From Cylicocyclus nassatus (taxonomy: Eukaryota > Nematoda > Chromadorea > Rhabditida > Strongylidae), in NCBI GenBank assembly GCA_958299035.1, contig CATQJL010000316.1, positions 90,232,443 to 90,296,442 of the forward strand: 64,000 bases of DNA, read 5' to 3'. Numbering within the stretch: position 1 is the first letter of the stretch; each line of letters starts with the position of its first letter. The position numbers were made by a program, and so were the translations under genes. Below the pieces are notes generated by a model. It did no database searches, was not told the DNA's origin, and worked only from the letters and a program-made list of their open reading frames with translations. This document shows, one piece after another, positions 47,607-60,367 of the stretch.

Positions 47607-47750
47607 TTAGCCAAAGAGGCTGCCGGAGAGCCGGCGGCGATGTTGGTTCCGAGTTCGATCTCTGTTTGCATTGACATCGATGCGAGCTCGAATTTCGAAG
47701 GATACGTCGAGGAGTGGCGAATTCACGTCACTGTACCTCGTATTTGTGGC
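47607..47750 (-). CDS. Candidate exon, possibly 3'-terminal (minus strand)
   Basis: A strong acceptor on the minus strand (AAAATGTTTCAG) opens a frame ATNTRYSDVNSPLLDVSFEI..., RARIDVNANRDRTRNQHRRR, ending in a stop at 47607-47609. Codon use is strongly coding. It has no in-frame donor beyond the weak GTGAAT after GTGAC, so it may be an alternative terminal exon, or a 24-bp mini-exon of the long gene. The plus strand is also open but has no acceptor. Confidence 0.4.
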   Translation of the reverse strand, partial: ATNTRYSDVNSPLLDVSFEIRARIDVNANRDRTRNQHRRRLSGSLFG

Positions 47751-48837
47751 CTGAAACATTTTTGATAACTCGAAAGAAAGAAATTCGTTTTTTTTTCAAG
47801 ACTAAACAGCTATGTGACTCTCGCCACCTACCTTCTTGGTTTTCTCATCCTTCCATTTACATGAATTCTAGTCGAGTACTGTATCGGTGGGAGAAAAGAA
47901 CCCCAAAAACTTTTCTGATAATCGTATGCTAAAAAAAGCCAAGCAAGGCAGGATATTAAATCGTAGTAAGTAGCTGGTGCTTTATTGAAGCTATGTCTCC
48001 TACTTTGCTCGAAGCGATTATCCCATTCTTGATTTTGAAGTTGCCACTGATTCTTCTGTATAAAAATGATTTTGGCTATGAGCGTTGGTTAGATATCTTT
48101 GAAATATACAATGAAATTTCTGATATTCAGAAATAATTTTAGAACGATGTGTAGATTATTAGCGCAACTCATGAGCTCTAAAGATTGATTGGCATTCATG
48201 TGCCATCCTCCCAAAAACTTTTCTTTGTTCATCTGAGTTCCTTTAGGAAATTTAGTTGAATTTTGAAGATCGCAAAAATTCAACAGACTGCAAGCAAATT
48301 GTTTGAGATATCTGCGTGTTTTTTTTCTGTTTTTTTCTTGTTCACCTGTACCAAGCTGCCGCTGTTCAGTACTTTACAAAGAAATATCCAGCATAAAATT
48401 CCATAGATTTTTCTCCGCTATTTCCGATTGATAGCTTCCTGTGCAATCCCGTGCAAGCTCATACATTTCCTCTGTTCGCGCGAACTGAAGCGGAAACCTT
48501 GAAAATCGGCAAACTCGCAACTTCCTCTTTATTTCGTTGCACATTCTCCCCTATATTTCTTGATTGTCAAAATCCATAGACATCTTTTACTTTCTTCCAA
48601 CACATTTGTTACTTTAACTTTGTTAGCTTCCCCGTTCGCATCTAATGTCGCGCCCATTCTTGAATTTGCTCAAATTTTGGAGTGCTCAAAATTTCATTTC
48701 ATCGCAAGACTTGTCGCGAAGTCCTTGATGAATTGAAATTTCACTGAAGAGCGGAAAAAGCAGAAAGTGCTAGTTCGCACTGCATTTCTAATTAGATTCT
48801 CTTCTCTAATCTAGTCTCACATCGTCTTGGCACTCAC

Positions 48838-48884
48838 CATCGCGCCTCACGCTTCAGTAATTCCGGAAGCGCTTTGTACTTTTG
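48838..48884 (-). CDS. Exon of the minus-strand gene, phase 0 to 2
   Basis: Acceptor TTGTTCTTTAG and consensus donor GATG/GTGAGT on the minus strand enclose 47 nt. Only one frame is open (QKYKALPELLKREAR plus 2 nt); the other two contain stops. The exit phase fits the first frame of the 34361-34446 candidate. The peptide is short, charged and probably helical. Confidence 0.5.
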
Positions 48885-51800
48885 CTAAAGAACAAAGGAG
48901 CTTTTCCCTATGTGCAACTTGATTTTTATCCAATTTTGAGTTTCAGAAAATAATGTACTATCTTATGTGTCTTATAAATTTACCTCTGATTACCAACCTG
49001 ATTTACCTATAATGTCATTCCTTACTCTGAACTTATCAACAAGTTCAAAATTTTCAAGCAACTTTTAGCCAAAATTCTGATTTTGAAAAGCTCAGGTTGA
49101 GATTCCTCTTAGAAGAACCATATTGAACTAATGACATCAGAAGTGCAACTAACATAAATATTTTATATTTCATTTCATATATGCGAAGATCTTATTTCGA
49201 ATTACTGTGCTCTTGTACTACTCATATTTACATTCGTCACTTATTCATTATTCATGTCATTTTTTTTTGCTTGGAACAAATAATTATTGGTACAATTCAT
49301 TCGAATTTTCTAATATATAGGTATAAAAATTGAGTGTCTTCTCAACTCTTAGTTTGTCTGCTTTAAGACAAGCAAAATACTTGGAGGCTCTGTGTGAAAT
49401 TTACCGCTGAGCAGAAATATCTGGCAGAAAAAACTGCGGAGAATCAAATTTCAAAATTTTCTACGGATTCATGCCATGATATGGCTTTATACTAAAGAAA
49501 AAGGAGCGCTTGCTAAATTGAGGTTCCTTGTCTAGAAGGCGTCTTGCAGCGGACCTACAACTTTTTTGCAACATTGGGCTTCGTATAACAATTATTGCAA
49601 GTTTTTGCCATTTCCGGCTTCACCACCTTCGTCGATCCGACTTGAATCCGTTACAAGGAAATTTTTAGTTTTGACTAGTTCCTGTTTCATCTTAGTAAAC
49701 GCCGTGCGCCTTAACTGTTTATTTTCCTATTCTCACCAATTTTTCAAGACGACTGTCGCATTTCACGCAAAACCACAGAAAATTGCCTTAGCAAACAACA
49801 TAAGGACGTAGAAGATTAAAGTTTTTCTGGTGCGTTGAGTTACCATATCTTCAAGATCTACGATTGTTGACCGCGAGACAATCACTATCATTTTTGGGAG
49901 AATCCTACTAAACTTTTGTCATCATAACAAGTAAATAAAGGGATCTTGTAAAAAGATTCTACTCTAATTCATGCAAATAAGCAGGTGATGTGTGCGAACA
50001 AAATTCGATTCCTTTGCAATCGTAGCTTTCTATGCAGCTGTCGAGTGAAGGTCGGATTACTCAAATTTCTTGTAAAATGAGTTCTGCTTTTGGGTTCCGC
50101 TAAAATTTCTTAGGGGGCTCGGTAGGCCCAGCTCCTCCCCCGTGTCCAAACAATAAGTAAGGGGAGCAATTTATATTGTAAAAATTGTAGTCAGAAGAGT
50201 ATTAGAAGCTTCTGTAGCAATCGGAAGTCCAATGAGAAATAAAGTAATGATAGTTAGGTCAAGATTGTATCCGTGCTCCCATTTTTGAAGTAGCGGCTTG
50301 ATGCGATTGATTTGGTCTTTTGATTAATTCTCATAATAATGGAAAATGCCTTTTTGATTAAAGACAGATTTTTGTTGACCTTTGACTGAATAGAGCAGAA
50401 ATTGGAAAATTGCTTTCAACCAAAGTTCCTGACAGAAATGCAGCATAAGAGGTAAAACTTTGCGTACGCTATTTTTTCTTCTCATTCTCCTATCATTTCG
50501 TTGTCAGTAAGTAATGTTTTCGCTCATAAAGTGCTACATATTCCATTTTCATTCTCTTTGAAATTTCAAGTCTTTTTTTGGTGCAGGTTTTTTCCGCTAA
50601 ATAACGTATAATATTTTACGTTTTGCAATTATGATAAGAACAGGACCAATAATCGTTCAATTTTTTGCTTTTTTCCGCCTCTCACTTTCACCCTCAATCA
50701 TCATTTTTCATCTTCTCAACGCATCCATAAGTGTTCATATTCTTCGCGGTTTTCTGCTCTCTGTAGATCATTGGTCATAAAGGCTATGATTTATACGAAT
50801 TGCTTTGATCGCAGGTATTTGAACCTCACATAAATCAACAAGTGTTTCAGCCGCGTAAAAGAGCCATTACTGCCATTCGCCGATGAGTTTTACGATTTCG
50901 CATTGCATCGTCGATTCGTTTAGCTGAACTGATCTATTCGTAATGTCGGCCAACCTTTGGCTACTGATTTTTGCATTTTTACTTCAACTACGAAATGTAC
51001 TATGTATTTTTTTCTAGCAAAATTCTAGATTCATTCACACTTTTCTGCTAAAATTATATAATTTATTGTAGCTCGTTCATAGATTTGCATCTAGCTACCG
51101 TAATGCTACCGTAAACCAATAATGTGAGCTTCGCCCTCTCTGAGCCTTTTCAATTTGTCATTGCAACTTGCAGAAAGTTCTTTTTGCTTTTTTTGAAATC
51201 ATTTTGAAAAGATTGCAGACCTACATGATGGAAAATGATTCACTCGTATCTATTTGATATCATTTCGAGAAAACCTTGTCTCCTTTTTCAGGTAATTTGC
51301 AGCAGATGTTATAGACGAATAAAGAAAGATTAGTAAATTGGATTAGTGGATATACGCATGTTGAGTTCAAATTCTTTAGAAGAAATTATAACGTCTGGTG
51401 AATGAGCTAGATGAAGCTTTCAATCTTGCAATAAACCCCTCATACCATAGCTAGTTTTGAATTTGAAAAATGTTATAAAGCCACAATGATGTAACACTGA
51501 AGTTTATGCCATCATGTCTGGCAATTTTTAAGAATTTAATAATATGTATGTCTCGTGGGCGGTAGCCTCCATATAGTTCAGATCTAAAGCAATTTGAAAT
51601 TTGACCCAATTTTTAAAAATTTTTACGCTCCCCTAAATTAACTCGCATTAAAAAAGCGAACCCTTTTTTGTCGGAAGTTTTCGATTACGCCAGACATTGG
51701 CAGTTTTGGATCTGAACCCAAAACAAGATCTACTCATGTGTAATGATTCAATTTCCTCTTCGCATCTACCATGCAGAAAAAATAAACTTTCATTGGGTGT

Positions 51801-52371
51801 ACGTCAATTCGGCAATTTTTCGCGTTTTTAAGTAAAATACAACTTTTTGTCTCCGTTATTTTTGAACCCCTGGTCTTTGACTAATTCTTTGTGTTTAACC
51901 AAAAGCTATAGTCCTTGAAATCGAATTCTTTGAGGATTATATAGTCGAAATGGATTTTTCATTGAGAACATTGGTGTTTCAAGGATTGTCTGCGCTCTGT
52001 CCACTGCCCATTGTCTCATCTTGCCTACTTATACATCGAGATGATGAAATTTGACACCAGCCAAGCACGAATAAAAGCGAGTCCCATTGTCGGGGCGGTA
52101 CATGCATCAGGCATTTATCCGATATTTTTTTCAGCAAATTTTTGCGAGGATTTGAATGTTTCCGCATGTGCAATGAAGCTATATATCCTTCTTCTTGTGC
52201 GGCTTAGGATAAATCAAACTCTGTAATCTCTAACTTTTTTCTGCTAAATAATCTATATTATAATCTATCTCTATCAAAATTTTTCCGAGATCAACGCAGT
52301 GTGCTCATCGGTAATGATTGCCTCTATTACTGGCATGCATTTCAACTCTAGTTGGATGCTGCCAATTTTTT

Positions 52372-52383
52372 GGGGGGGGGGGG
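52372..52383 (+). repeat. G12 tract followed by TGGGGG
   Basis: Twelve G, T, then five G; capable of forming a G-quadruplex in single-stranded DNA. Confidence 0.95.
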
Positions 52384-52514
52384 TGGGGGAAATCAAGAAC
52401 CAAGAAGCTTATAACTTTCCCATTTGAGGAGCCTTTTGATTTCTCTGAACCCATAGTCTCTGCTTGATGACTATCGAGTAACAATCTATGACTGTTTAGG
52501 GAAATTTCTATCCT

Positions 52515-52605
52515 TTTTATATTATTATTCTCTATATGATTACTATCACTACCTATATTATTATAATACTATTATTCTAAATTCTTTATATAATATTTTC
52601 TTCTC
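52515..52605. repeat. AT-rich trinucleotide-like low complexity
   Basis: Repeated TATTAT, TACTAT and TATATA motifs over about 90 bp. Confidence 0.7.
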
Positions 52606-53403
52606 CTCTACTTGATATTTTACGCTCACCTGAGGCATGAGAAAATATGGAAAAGATCTTAATTTTACCACAGTGAAACGGTAGCTGTGGAGTTTTTTAT
52701 GTGTCCCTAGTTCACCGTTTGCTGAAACATTGTGTATTGCTAGTTTTGTAGAGCCACTTCACTTCCCATTTCATTTTGTAGCCACAATTTTTTTGTCGAA
52801 AGCCATAAGAAGCTATTATAAATTGAGTGCCGCACAAAAACTTGAGAGTCACATTTTTTAGCCATCAGTTTTTTTTCTACTTCCTCTTGAAAATCCATTT
52901 GCAAACGTTTTTTTCCCCGAATACTGTACCTTGGCCTGACTCAAAGCTCAATCGAGACTTCGGGATTCGAGTTACATAACAGCCGTTTAGAACTTTACCT
53001 ACATATCACGTTACTTGAGTCTGTCTTTTCTCGTAAGCAAGGCGCTTCTGTCATTTTTATATTTTCGAGAATTCCCCCTTTTGTTCGCTGATCATCTGCG
53101 CTGCATAAAATGTTCTATATAAATTGTTTTTGCAAACTGAGATTACAAATGCTCTCCAATTCTCGCATTTCGTTTTTTTCATTTCTCAGTTTTTGCTTGC
53201 TTTGGGAGGAGGAAGTACGTCTTTTCACTTCCTTTTGAGCAGATTTGTCGTAGTGGATAAACGCTTGAGTGATAGATGTCGTGTAGTAACGGACATGGAA
53301 TGCGTCAGCGAAAGCTTTCCATTGAAGAATTCTAGTAAGCACTAGAGGCTTGAAGCAGTAGTAATAAAGTGTCGTAAGCGCTACGGTAGTTTGTTAGAAG
53401 GAG

Positions 53404-53413
53404 CCCCCCCCCC
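53404..53413 (+). repeat. C10 tract
   Basis: Ten C after GGAG. Confidence 0.9.
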
Positions 53414-54277
53414 TTCTCCCCGAATATCTAATTTTTTAGCCATTATTGTGTACGCATATTGGGCCCGCACCAATTCATAAAACTTTGTTATTATCTATGA
53501 TGCATGGCGCGTTGTCTATGTTTAGTCTAGAGCAACTATTGAGATTTACTTGTTTACCATCGCTACACGCCGCTTCCAAACTTCCTTCTTCCTAAAAGGA
53601 AAACATTTTTCGGCCGAATAATTGAGAATTGCTTGAAAGGTCTTAAGTCAATTTCAAGCTGTCCACTATTGCGCACTTTGGTTATCTTTCCTTTTATGGT
53701 TGGAGAAGAAGCGAGTGTTTCTTCCAAAAAATCTTGCTTATACTTGATTTTGTTGAATCAAAGTCTACAACATTTGAAATCAGAAGATCTCTGTGATAAA
53801 GCTATAGCAGATTTTTAGTTTCCGGCTTAGATTGATATTTACATTTATTTTGCCTTGCATATGTTTTCAAACAACACTGAATTTTTGCTGTGACAGAGGA
53901 TGAACGGAAATGAAGAGAATAGCTTTTACATCCTCTTTATGTGCTAACAAAATATTTTCGAATGATGCTCGGTAAAATTTATCCCGTGATAAAAATAGGT
54001 ATAAATCTTTTGTTCATCACAAATCTTTTACAACGATCATTTGAAAATTCATAATTAATGAAGATGTTTTTTTAACTTTGTTTCACACTCATACTGTAAC
54101 CAACAAGTTTCGTTTAGGTGAGGTAATGATTTTTTCAAGATTCATTCATTCCTCCTCCTTTCCTCATGTCCAAATCCTTCACATCTCTTCCTACTTCCGG
54201 GTCTTTCTACCCCTCTCGAACTTGCATCTTTCCCCAAAAACACTTGTAACTTGTCCAGAAACACCGAATCCACTGAC

Positions 54278-54445
54278 CGAGAATGTTTTTATGGATGTCG
54301 AATGTTTTGCCCGGGGGGCTAGCGCGGCTTTGATGTCGGATGCCGTGTACACGCGCGCCGGCCCCTGTCTGTTGATGCATAGAGTATTCGCTTCTATCAA
54401 CATCGCCCATTCACCTCCGCTTATTTTGTTTTTCCGACTTGAGCG
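54278..54445 (-). CDS. Candidate exon (minus strand), phase 0 to 0
   Basis: On the minus strand, acceptor AAAAAATCTCAG opens 56 codons (RSSRKNKISGGEWAMLIEAN..., RVYTASDIKAALAPRAKHS...) that end at TTCTCG/GTCAGT. Phase fits exon 48838-48884. The plus strand over the same DNA is open for about 65 codons after acceptor CTTGTCCAG (PETPNPLTENVFMDVEC... to a stop at 54447). Both strands are GC-rich and coding-like, so the strand is a judgement. Confidence 0.4.
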
Positions 54446-55683
54446 CTGAGATTTTTTTGGGCAACAATTTCCTCGAAATTTCTCAGGATTTCATTTTTGA
54501 AAGTGAAATGAGAGAATTGTTATCAACTATCCAGGTTTACCAGCTTAAATATTTGCAAATTCCATTAATCCTTTGAAATATTGCAACTCACTAATCATTC
54601 TTTACCCTCCTAATGCAAAAAAATGGAAAATGCTCAAATTTCACTGGCTCGAAAAAATTCCTCTGTATAGCGTTTTCCGAATGTAGGCTCGAAATTCCCA
54701 TATTAGCTGCAGAATTTTTCAAAATTAAAGTTGAGTGAAAAATCTACTTGCCGGTTAGGATCAGTTAATGATAGTCAGAATCACATTCTCCAAGTCTTAC
54801 ACACTCAATCTGAATTCCAAAGGAATTGTTTTGCAAAGGTTCTTGAATTTTTGCTTTTCGATAATAAATTTCGATATCGGAAAGCATGAGAATATAAAGT
54901 TTTGCTTCCTTTATTCATCTTTGAACTTGAAAAAAGTTCCATAACTACCATCTATTTATGTAAGCCTTGCAAAGATTTATAATACAATCTGATATCCCAA
55001 AGATCATTCCCTACACATTTGTGCGTCAATAAATTTCATTCATAAATAAAGGATAATATTTTGCCGCTACCTATTTGTGCATTTCTGCGCATTGCAGTAA
55101 ATGCCTTTCCAGCTTCCTTCTTTCAATCTGTCATCAAATTATATGTTTACACTTTGATGTGTAGACTTTGTTTTTGTGCGAATTATGATTTTTGAGAATT
55201 AAGTATCCCCTGTGATAATAGCGATGTGCGGCCAACAATCAAAAGCAAAAGCAAAATTTTTTGATTTGTTCGCTAGTTATCGTCTACTTCCTTCTAGTGC
55301 GCCTATCTAGCTTCATAGGAATTATGAATAAATTATGTAAATAAGGGTTCTGCAAAGTCGGAACTTCCTCTTTCAAAGCTAAGCTTTCAGGTCGAAAATC
55401 GTGCCAACTAGTGCTTTGTGAAGAGCAAATTTATACGCAAGAAGCCTGGCAAGCAGACCTTTCTGTTTGAATTGCCGTTCGCTCCTTATTCTTTGACCTT
55501 AGAGGAGCAATTTTTGCAATTGGGGCAGAGAAACCATAGTTGAGCAAATTGTTGAATTTTGGTCTTTTTAAGCAGAATGGTTACGAGTAATGCCTTTTAG
55601 GCATGTTTCTTTGTTTGAAATGTCTTCTTTTCATAACAACTGCGGCATACACATCCTATAACCGTCTTTTGCAAGCTGATTAG

Positions 55684-55960
55684 CAGGGCTCGGCACGAGG
55701 TGGCTAGATGAAAATAGAAAAAACGAAGTCCCCCTTGACTTTTGGGAATTTTTACGAAGTCCCCTTGACCCTGAACCAAATTTCTTCTAAAAACCTGAAA
55801 AATTCCCGAAAATCCCCCAAAAAAAACGAAACGTCGACTAAAAAAAAGGTCGCCGTCGTCAATTTTCCGTATGTCTTCGCTCACAAAAACGAAACCCCCT
55901 TTGCTTTTCGTCCCAAAAACGATATCCAGCTTGCTTGTAAGCCACCTGTGCCGAGCCCTG
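55684..55960. mobile_element. hAT-type MITE, 277 bp, perfect 8-bp target duplication
   Basis: Starts CAGGGCTCGGCACGAGGTGG and ends CACCTGTGCCGAGCCCTG. The flanking 8-mer CTGATTAG is exact on both sides (55676-55683, 55961-55968). Internal boxes (AAGTCCCCCTTGACTTTT, CGAAACGTCGACT) are shared in reverse orientation with the 31800 copy. No coding frame of its own; the open frames across it are fortuitous. Confidence 0.93.
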
Positions 55961-56590
55961 CTGATTAGGCAAGCTAGCGAATTATTTTGAGGTAGAAAAA
56001 AATTTTCTTAACAAAAAACATACGGAAAAACTCTTCTAAAACTGTATATTTTGTGTGAGACTTGCCGTTTACATTTTTTTCATCAAACTTTAGCAAAAAT
56101 GATTCGCGTTCGACGTGAGTTTATCCTAAATATGACAAAAATAAACCCACGCTTCTCACCCTCCCCGCCCCCTTCCACCGCCTTCTTTTTCAGCTTTCGC
56201 TTCATCGTAAGCTCAATTCTGCCTTTCTTGTCATGAAAAATCTACAAAATGATTTTCCTCGACGAAACTTCAGTTTCTATATTTGCAGCTAAAAAGCCGT
56301 TATTTTCTATGCAAGCTGTTCACTCGCTTTCCTTGACTAAGCCAATTAGTGCTCGCTTTAGCAGCACACCCACTCAGAATGGGCTGTGCTCATCGGCCAA
56401 TGTTCAGTCCGACGCTAAGTTTTTCAGAGGATTACTGAAGATGTTGAAGCAGAACTTTGTGCTTCTATTTTTCTTCAAAGGCGATGGAAATTTTTGACTT
56501 CTTTCTTAGAAAAATATGAGCCTTTCTGGGATAAATTCTGAATGCCCATCCTAACGGAGTAGTTCTAAAAAAACTCTTACCTTTGCAACT

Positions 56591-56665
56591 TGCTTGACGG
56601 CTGGAAGGAGGGGCTTGTTGATTAATTAAGGCCGCTCGCGCCCGCCTAGTCTGCGTTATTTTGAC
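56591..56665 (-). repeat. Partial copy of the 40328 element core
   Basis: In reverse complement it shares GGGGCTT, TTAATTAAGGCCGCTCGCGC and GTCTGCG with 40328-40461. The TTTGATTCAAC ends are missing. Confidence 0.7.
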
Positions 56666-56669
56666 CCAG

Positions 56670-59600
56670 TGCTATATTTATACCTATGATCTCTTAGTTC
56701 GCTATCCATACATCAATAATAAGCACTATGGGTCCTATAAATAAGCGATGTGGGTATATGTGCATACCTGCGCCCGTGGGCGTGGGCTCCCCATACGGAT
56801 GTTTTGATGTGCTTCCACTCAGATGCACTTTTACCAAACCTACTTTGGGTGGAATAATCTATCTTTCATACATGCAGGCCATTGTTCCATTCATAAAGCA
56901 TTTTTCCTTTTTTTACTTCATCGTTCATATCTGCAGATGGATTTGCGTAGGTTGCAGCTTTCTATAGGAAAGCTTTTGCGAGTTTGGCTCTCCAATAAGT
57001 TTTGTCCCTAGTGGCTAAAATAGCATTTGGTTTCAATTTTTTTCAGGAATTTTCTTGATATTTACTTGTTGCTTAGGATTTTTCCGTTTTTCACAATTCA
57101 TCTACCTTTGTTGCTGTTATTCAATACAACTTTAATATTACAGCTTACATATTTCACTCCTTCGTTCCTATACCCTTATCGAAAGACTCTTTATTCACCC
57201 GTTGAATTATTGGTTCTAAAAAACTTATTTGTTTGACCATATTTGCTTATTTTCCTTTATCAATTTGTATAAATTATTATGCTTCTTCGACCAACAATTC
57301 TAATCTATGCCATTTTATGTTCAGCTTAATAATTAAGCCTTCTCAGAATTCTTCATCCATTCACTTGAATTTCTCCTTTTTCTATTCTTATCAATTTTTT
57401 CCTTTGCAGTCTGTTCTTCAGCTTTTCTTCTACTAATTTTTAATTTATGTGTTTATTTTCGTTATTTCATTTTTTTCACGGTCATCTCACTGAACGACAT
57501 TTATTTCATTTCGTATAAATGCTCTTGTATTTTATTCTTCCCCTTCATTATCATTCTAACTTGGTCAATTTTCTTTCTTTTTTGACTTCTTCTTGTGCTC
57601 GTGCTTCCATAGGAGTTTGCCTTTCCTCTTTTAGAAAATGCGTTCTGAACCTTGCCGACACCGACAGAGCCTTTAATCTCATCCTAATAGATTCTTACCC
57701 TAGAAGGTTTTGCTGGTTCGCGGTTAGTGTTGACACGATATTGGGCCAACGTTTATGTATTCTGATACCTACGTCATCTTCATTCCCAAATTTCTTATTC
57801 CTACGTATGCTGCCATCAAAACAACTTTTGTCACTTACTTACTGGCTACGTTCAATTGAAGGTTTTTTCTATAGTCGGTCAAAAAATTTTCACTCTCGTA
57901 AAAGCAGATTTTTTTTTCAAAAAAAGCAAAAGTTGCTCTTCTTTTTTGGATGGACGTATGCAAGATTCACATGTGATTGAGTCATTAAGAGTTCATCTGC
58001 CTTTGTCTCAGCTCTTCGTACAAAATCTCTCGTCCTATTGATTCGTCCATTTCTCAGAAGCTTGCCCCGCCCTTTAATGCAATAATTCTTCCAAATTTAT
58101 TGACTATAAGTCATTCATTGGACGGGCTTACCGTTTATACACTCTCCATTTATTTTCTATGAGACCATTTTTCAAAATGCAGCTTTGTTCCTCTCCAATT
58201 TGTATAATTTTTATGCTTCTTTGTCTGCACCACTTCAAATGGCAGTTTCGTCGGCTCGCAATTGCATATATGCGATTTTTGGTCTGTAGAGAATTTTCTG
58301 AAAAAATTTTTTAAGCGTGATTTATCGCTATCAGCTTTTCTTAAATTTGGTAAAAAGATGGTCAGATAATATTTGAAGCGTATGTATTCTTTGTATACAA
58401 AATTAAAAACAAATCGGTTAATATCAAGAAGCTATGATTTTGCGATTATGCTTTTTTTTAAAATTTACGATCTCTGAGATTTTACGATTTACAGTCTGTG
58501 CGCATTTTAAGGGGTCTTAGTTGCAAAGATAGTTTGTTCATCTTAGGTAGCTATGAATGGCCCCTGGCTATAAGATTTCCTCTCATAATTCATTTATTTC
58601 ATTGCCCCTCTTTTCAAGTCGTGATCATAAATTACATCAACGATATTCGTTCACCCACACAGCAGTCTATAGTCTGCTTCGACAAAACTACTTAAATTTT
58701 CGTAAATGCGTTCGCTTAAATCTCTCAGCTTCTTCTTATGTTCCCAGCAATTATCCCCCACAAGTTCCGGGTGTTTAAGAATGTTTTAGGCATTTTTGAA
58801 TACTTGGTATGACTAAAACATTGCTGAACTCTATTGGCAGCCTATGTAGAACTTCTCTTTCTTGTCACACATCTGCCAACTTTGTTTTCAGTAACTTGAG
58901 AACAGCTTCGGACAACTTGTCTCTTTTATCGCAGCGAGGATCTGAAGTTGACATCTCGCAGACTAGGCTTTGAAATATCGTCCAAGATCATGTTTTTTAG
59001 ACATGTCCTCTTTTGAAAAAGCGAGTTCTGAGATATTCGTGAATTTTACGTACCCTTGTAGAAAATTATCAAAATTAAGAGATAGTATAGAGAGTATAAA
59101 CCTTTGTATACCGTACTGAGAGAAATATAGTACATGGTAAAGACGCGCGATTACTGTAGCCTGCGATATGACCGACCAATCACAGGCAGCCTCTTTATCG
59201 TACCGTACACTGCCTGGAATTTTTCGCCAAAAAAAAAACGTTTTATTTTTTATTTTTTTTATTCCCATAATACTCAATTCTTCTTTTTCTGTTCGTTCCT
59301 TGCTCTCTGATTCATGGCTGAATCTGTTTTTACAATTGCGCATCTCTTTTGACTCTTTTTATGACTCGTTAAATCGTTATGTTGGCTCGTTGCTCGTTAG
59401 TGCAGTTTTATTTCGCTAGATCTTTCTCCTGCAACTCAAAAACTTTGTACATCAAATTTTTTCTATAGCAACCTATCTTTGTAAACTTTAAATTGACTTT
59501 CTTCTAATCACTCAGCATTTTACTTGTTCAAAATCTATAATATTTGCCATTACATCAAAAATTCTGCCTGCCCACTTTTTTTGCAAATATTCTTAGATGA

Positions 59601-59685
59601 GGAAAAAGTTCTTGATGGATTCTTGCAAAACAATAAAAAACATTTGTGAATTTTAGTAGTAAAATTTTGTATGTTTTCATAATGC
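56670..59685. other. Pyrimidine-rich intron-like DNA
   Basis: The plus strand from about 57030 to 57600 is strikingly T/C-rich with regularly spaced T-runs. Frames here (including 57519-57980) are Phe/Leu/Ser-rich by composition and have no paired splice sites. Confidence 0.5.
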
Positions 59686-59688
59686 ATA

Positions 59689-60365
59689 CAGAGTGTCCCA
59701 AAAAGATGTGCACACTGTTTGATCGTTAATAACTCTTTTGCTTTCATGTCTTTTGCCGAGCTTGAAGTACCATTCTGTAGAGCGAGGATAAACTTAGATT
59801 TACAGTATGGAGCGAATCACCAATCACTCTTCGTTGTTGTAGGATCACGGTATGAACATTTAGCATACAGCGTCACTGTGGAATAAGCCTTTTTGTGAAA
59901 TAATTTCGAAAAAAAAACCGGAAAATTTGTGTAGCAAGGTTTTCAGGCGTGCTAAATTCACTACATAACTTTCCACCAGTTCTTCGAGCTTTCTTGATGG
60001 CGTATTTACATTTCTGCAAACATTGGAAAATCAGTTGTTGCCCTAAATCTGAAATAACTCATGAAAGAAACAGTGTACTGACGTGCAACTTTCATATTTA
60101 GAATCAGCAATTTCGATTAACTCAGTTCAAGAGTTTCTGGGTTTGGCTTTCTTTCTGAAGCAAAATACCGCTTTTTATGGCTTAAAATCCTCCTCAAGAT
60201 TCCTACCGTAATCCCCCAGTAATGAAGAGCTGCTGATGTTGCCCCATACTGTAAATCTAAGTTGAACCTCGCTCTAAAGAATGGTACCTCAAGCTCGGCT
60301 AAAGACATGAAAGCAAGAGAGTTATTAACAATCAAACAGTGTGCACATCTTTTTGGGACACCCTG
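59689..60365. mobile_element. Palindromic MITE, CAGGGTGTCCC family, copy 3
   Basis: Ends CAGAGTGTCCCAAAAAGATG and CATCTTTTTGGGACACCCTG, TA at 59687-59688 and 60366-60367. 677 bp, the same layout as the copies at 43409 and 46076. Its arms are more diverged, which suggests it is older. Confidence 0.9.
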
Positions 60366-60367
60366 TA

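Larger units (their letters stand above)
48900..54270. other. Intron-like AT-rich DNA
   Basis: No supported exon. It contains a G12 tract (52372-52383), an ATT/TAT-rich low-complexity segment (52515-52605) and a C10 tract (53404-53413). Confidence 0.5.

Noticed and set aside
55597..55968. Open frames of 86-95 codons across the hAT MITE
   Set aside because: They cross the MITE boundaries and target duplications; the element is non-coding.
57519..57980. 153-codon plus-strand frame
   Set aside because: It lies in pyrimidine-biased DNA where Phe/Leu/Ser frames are expected by composition.
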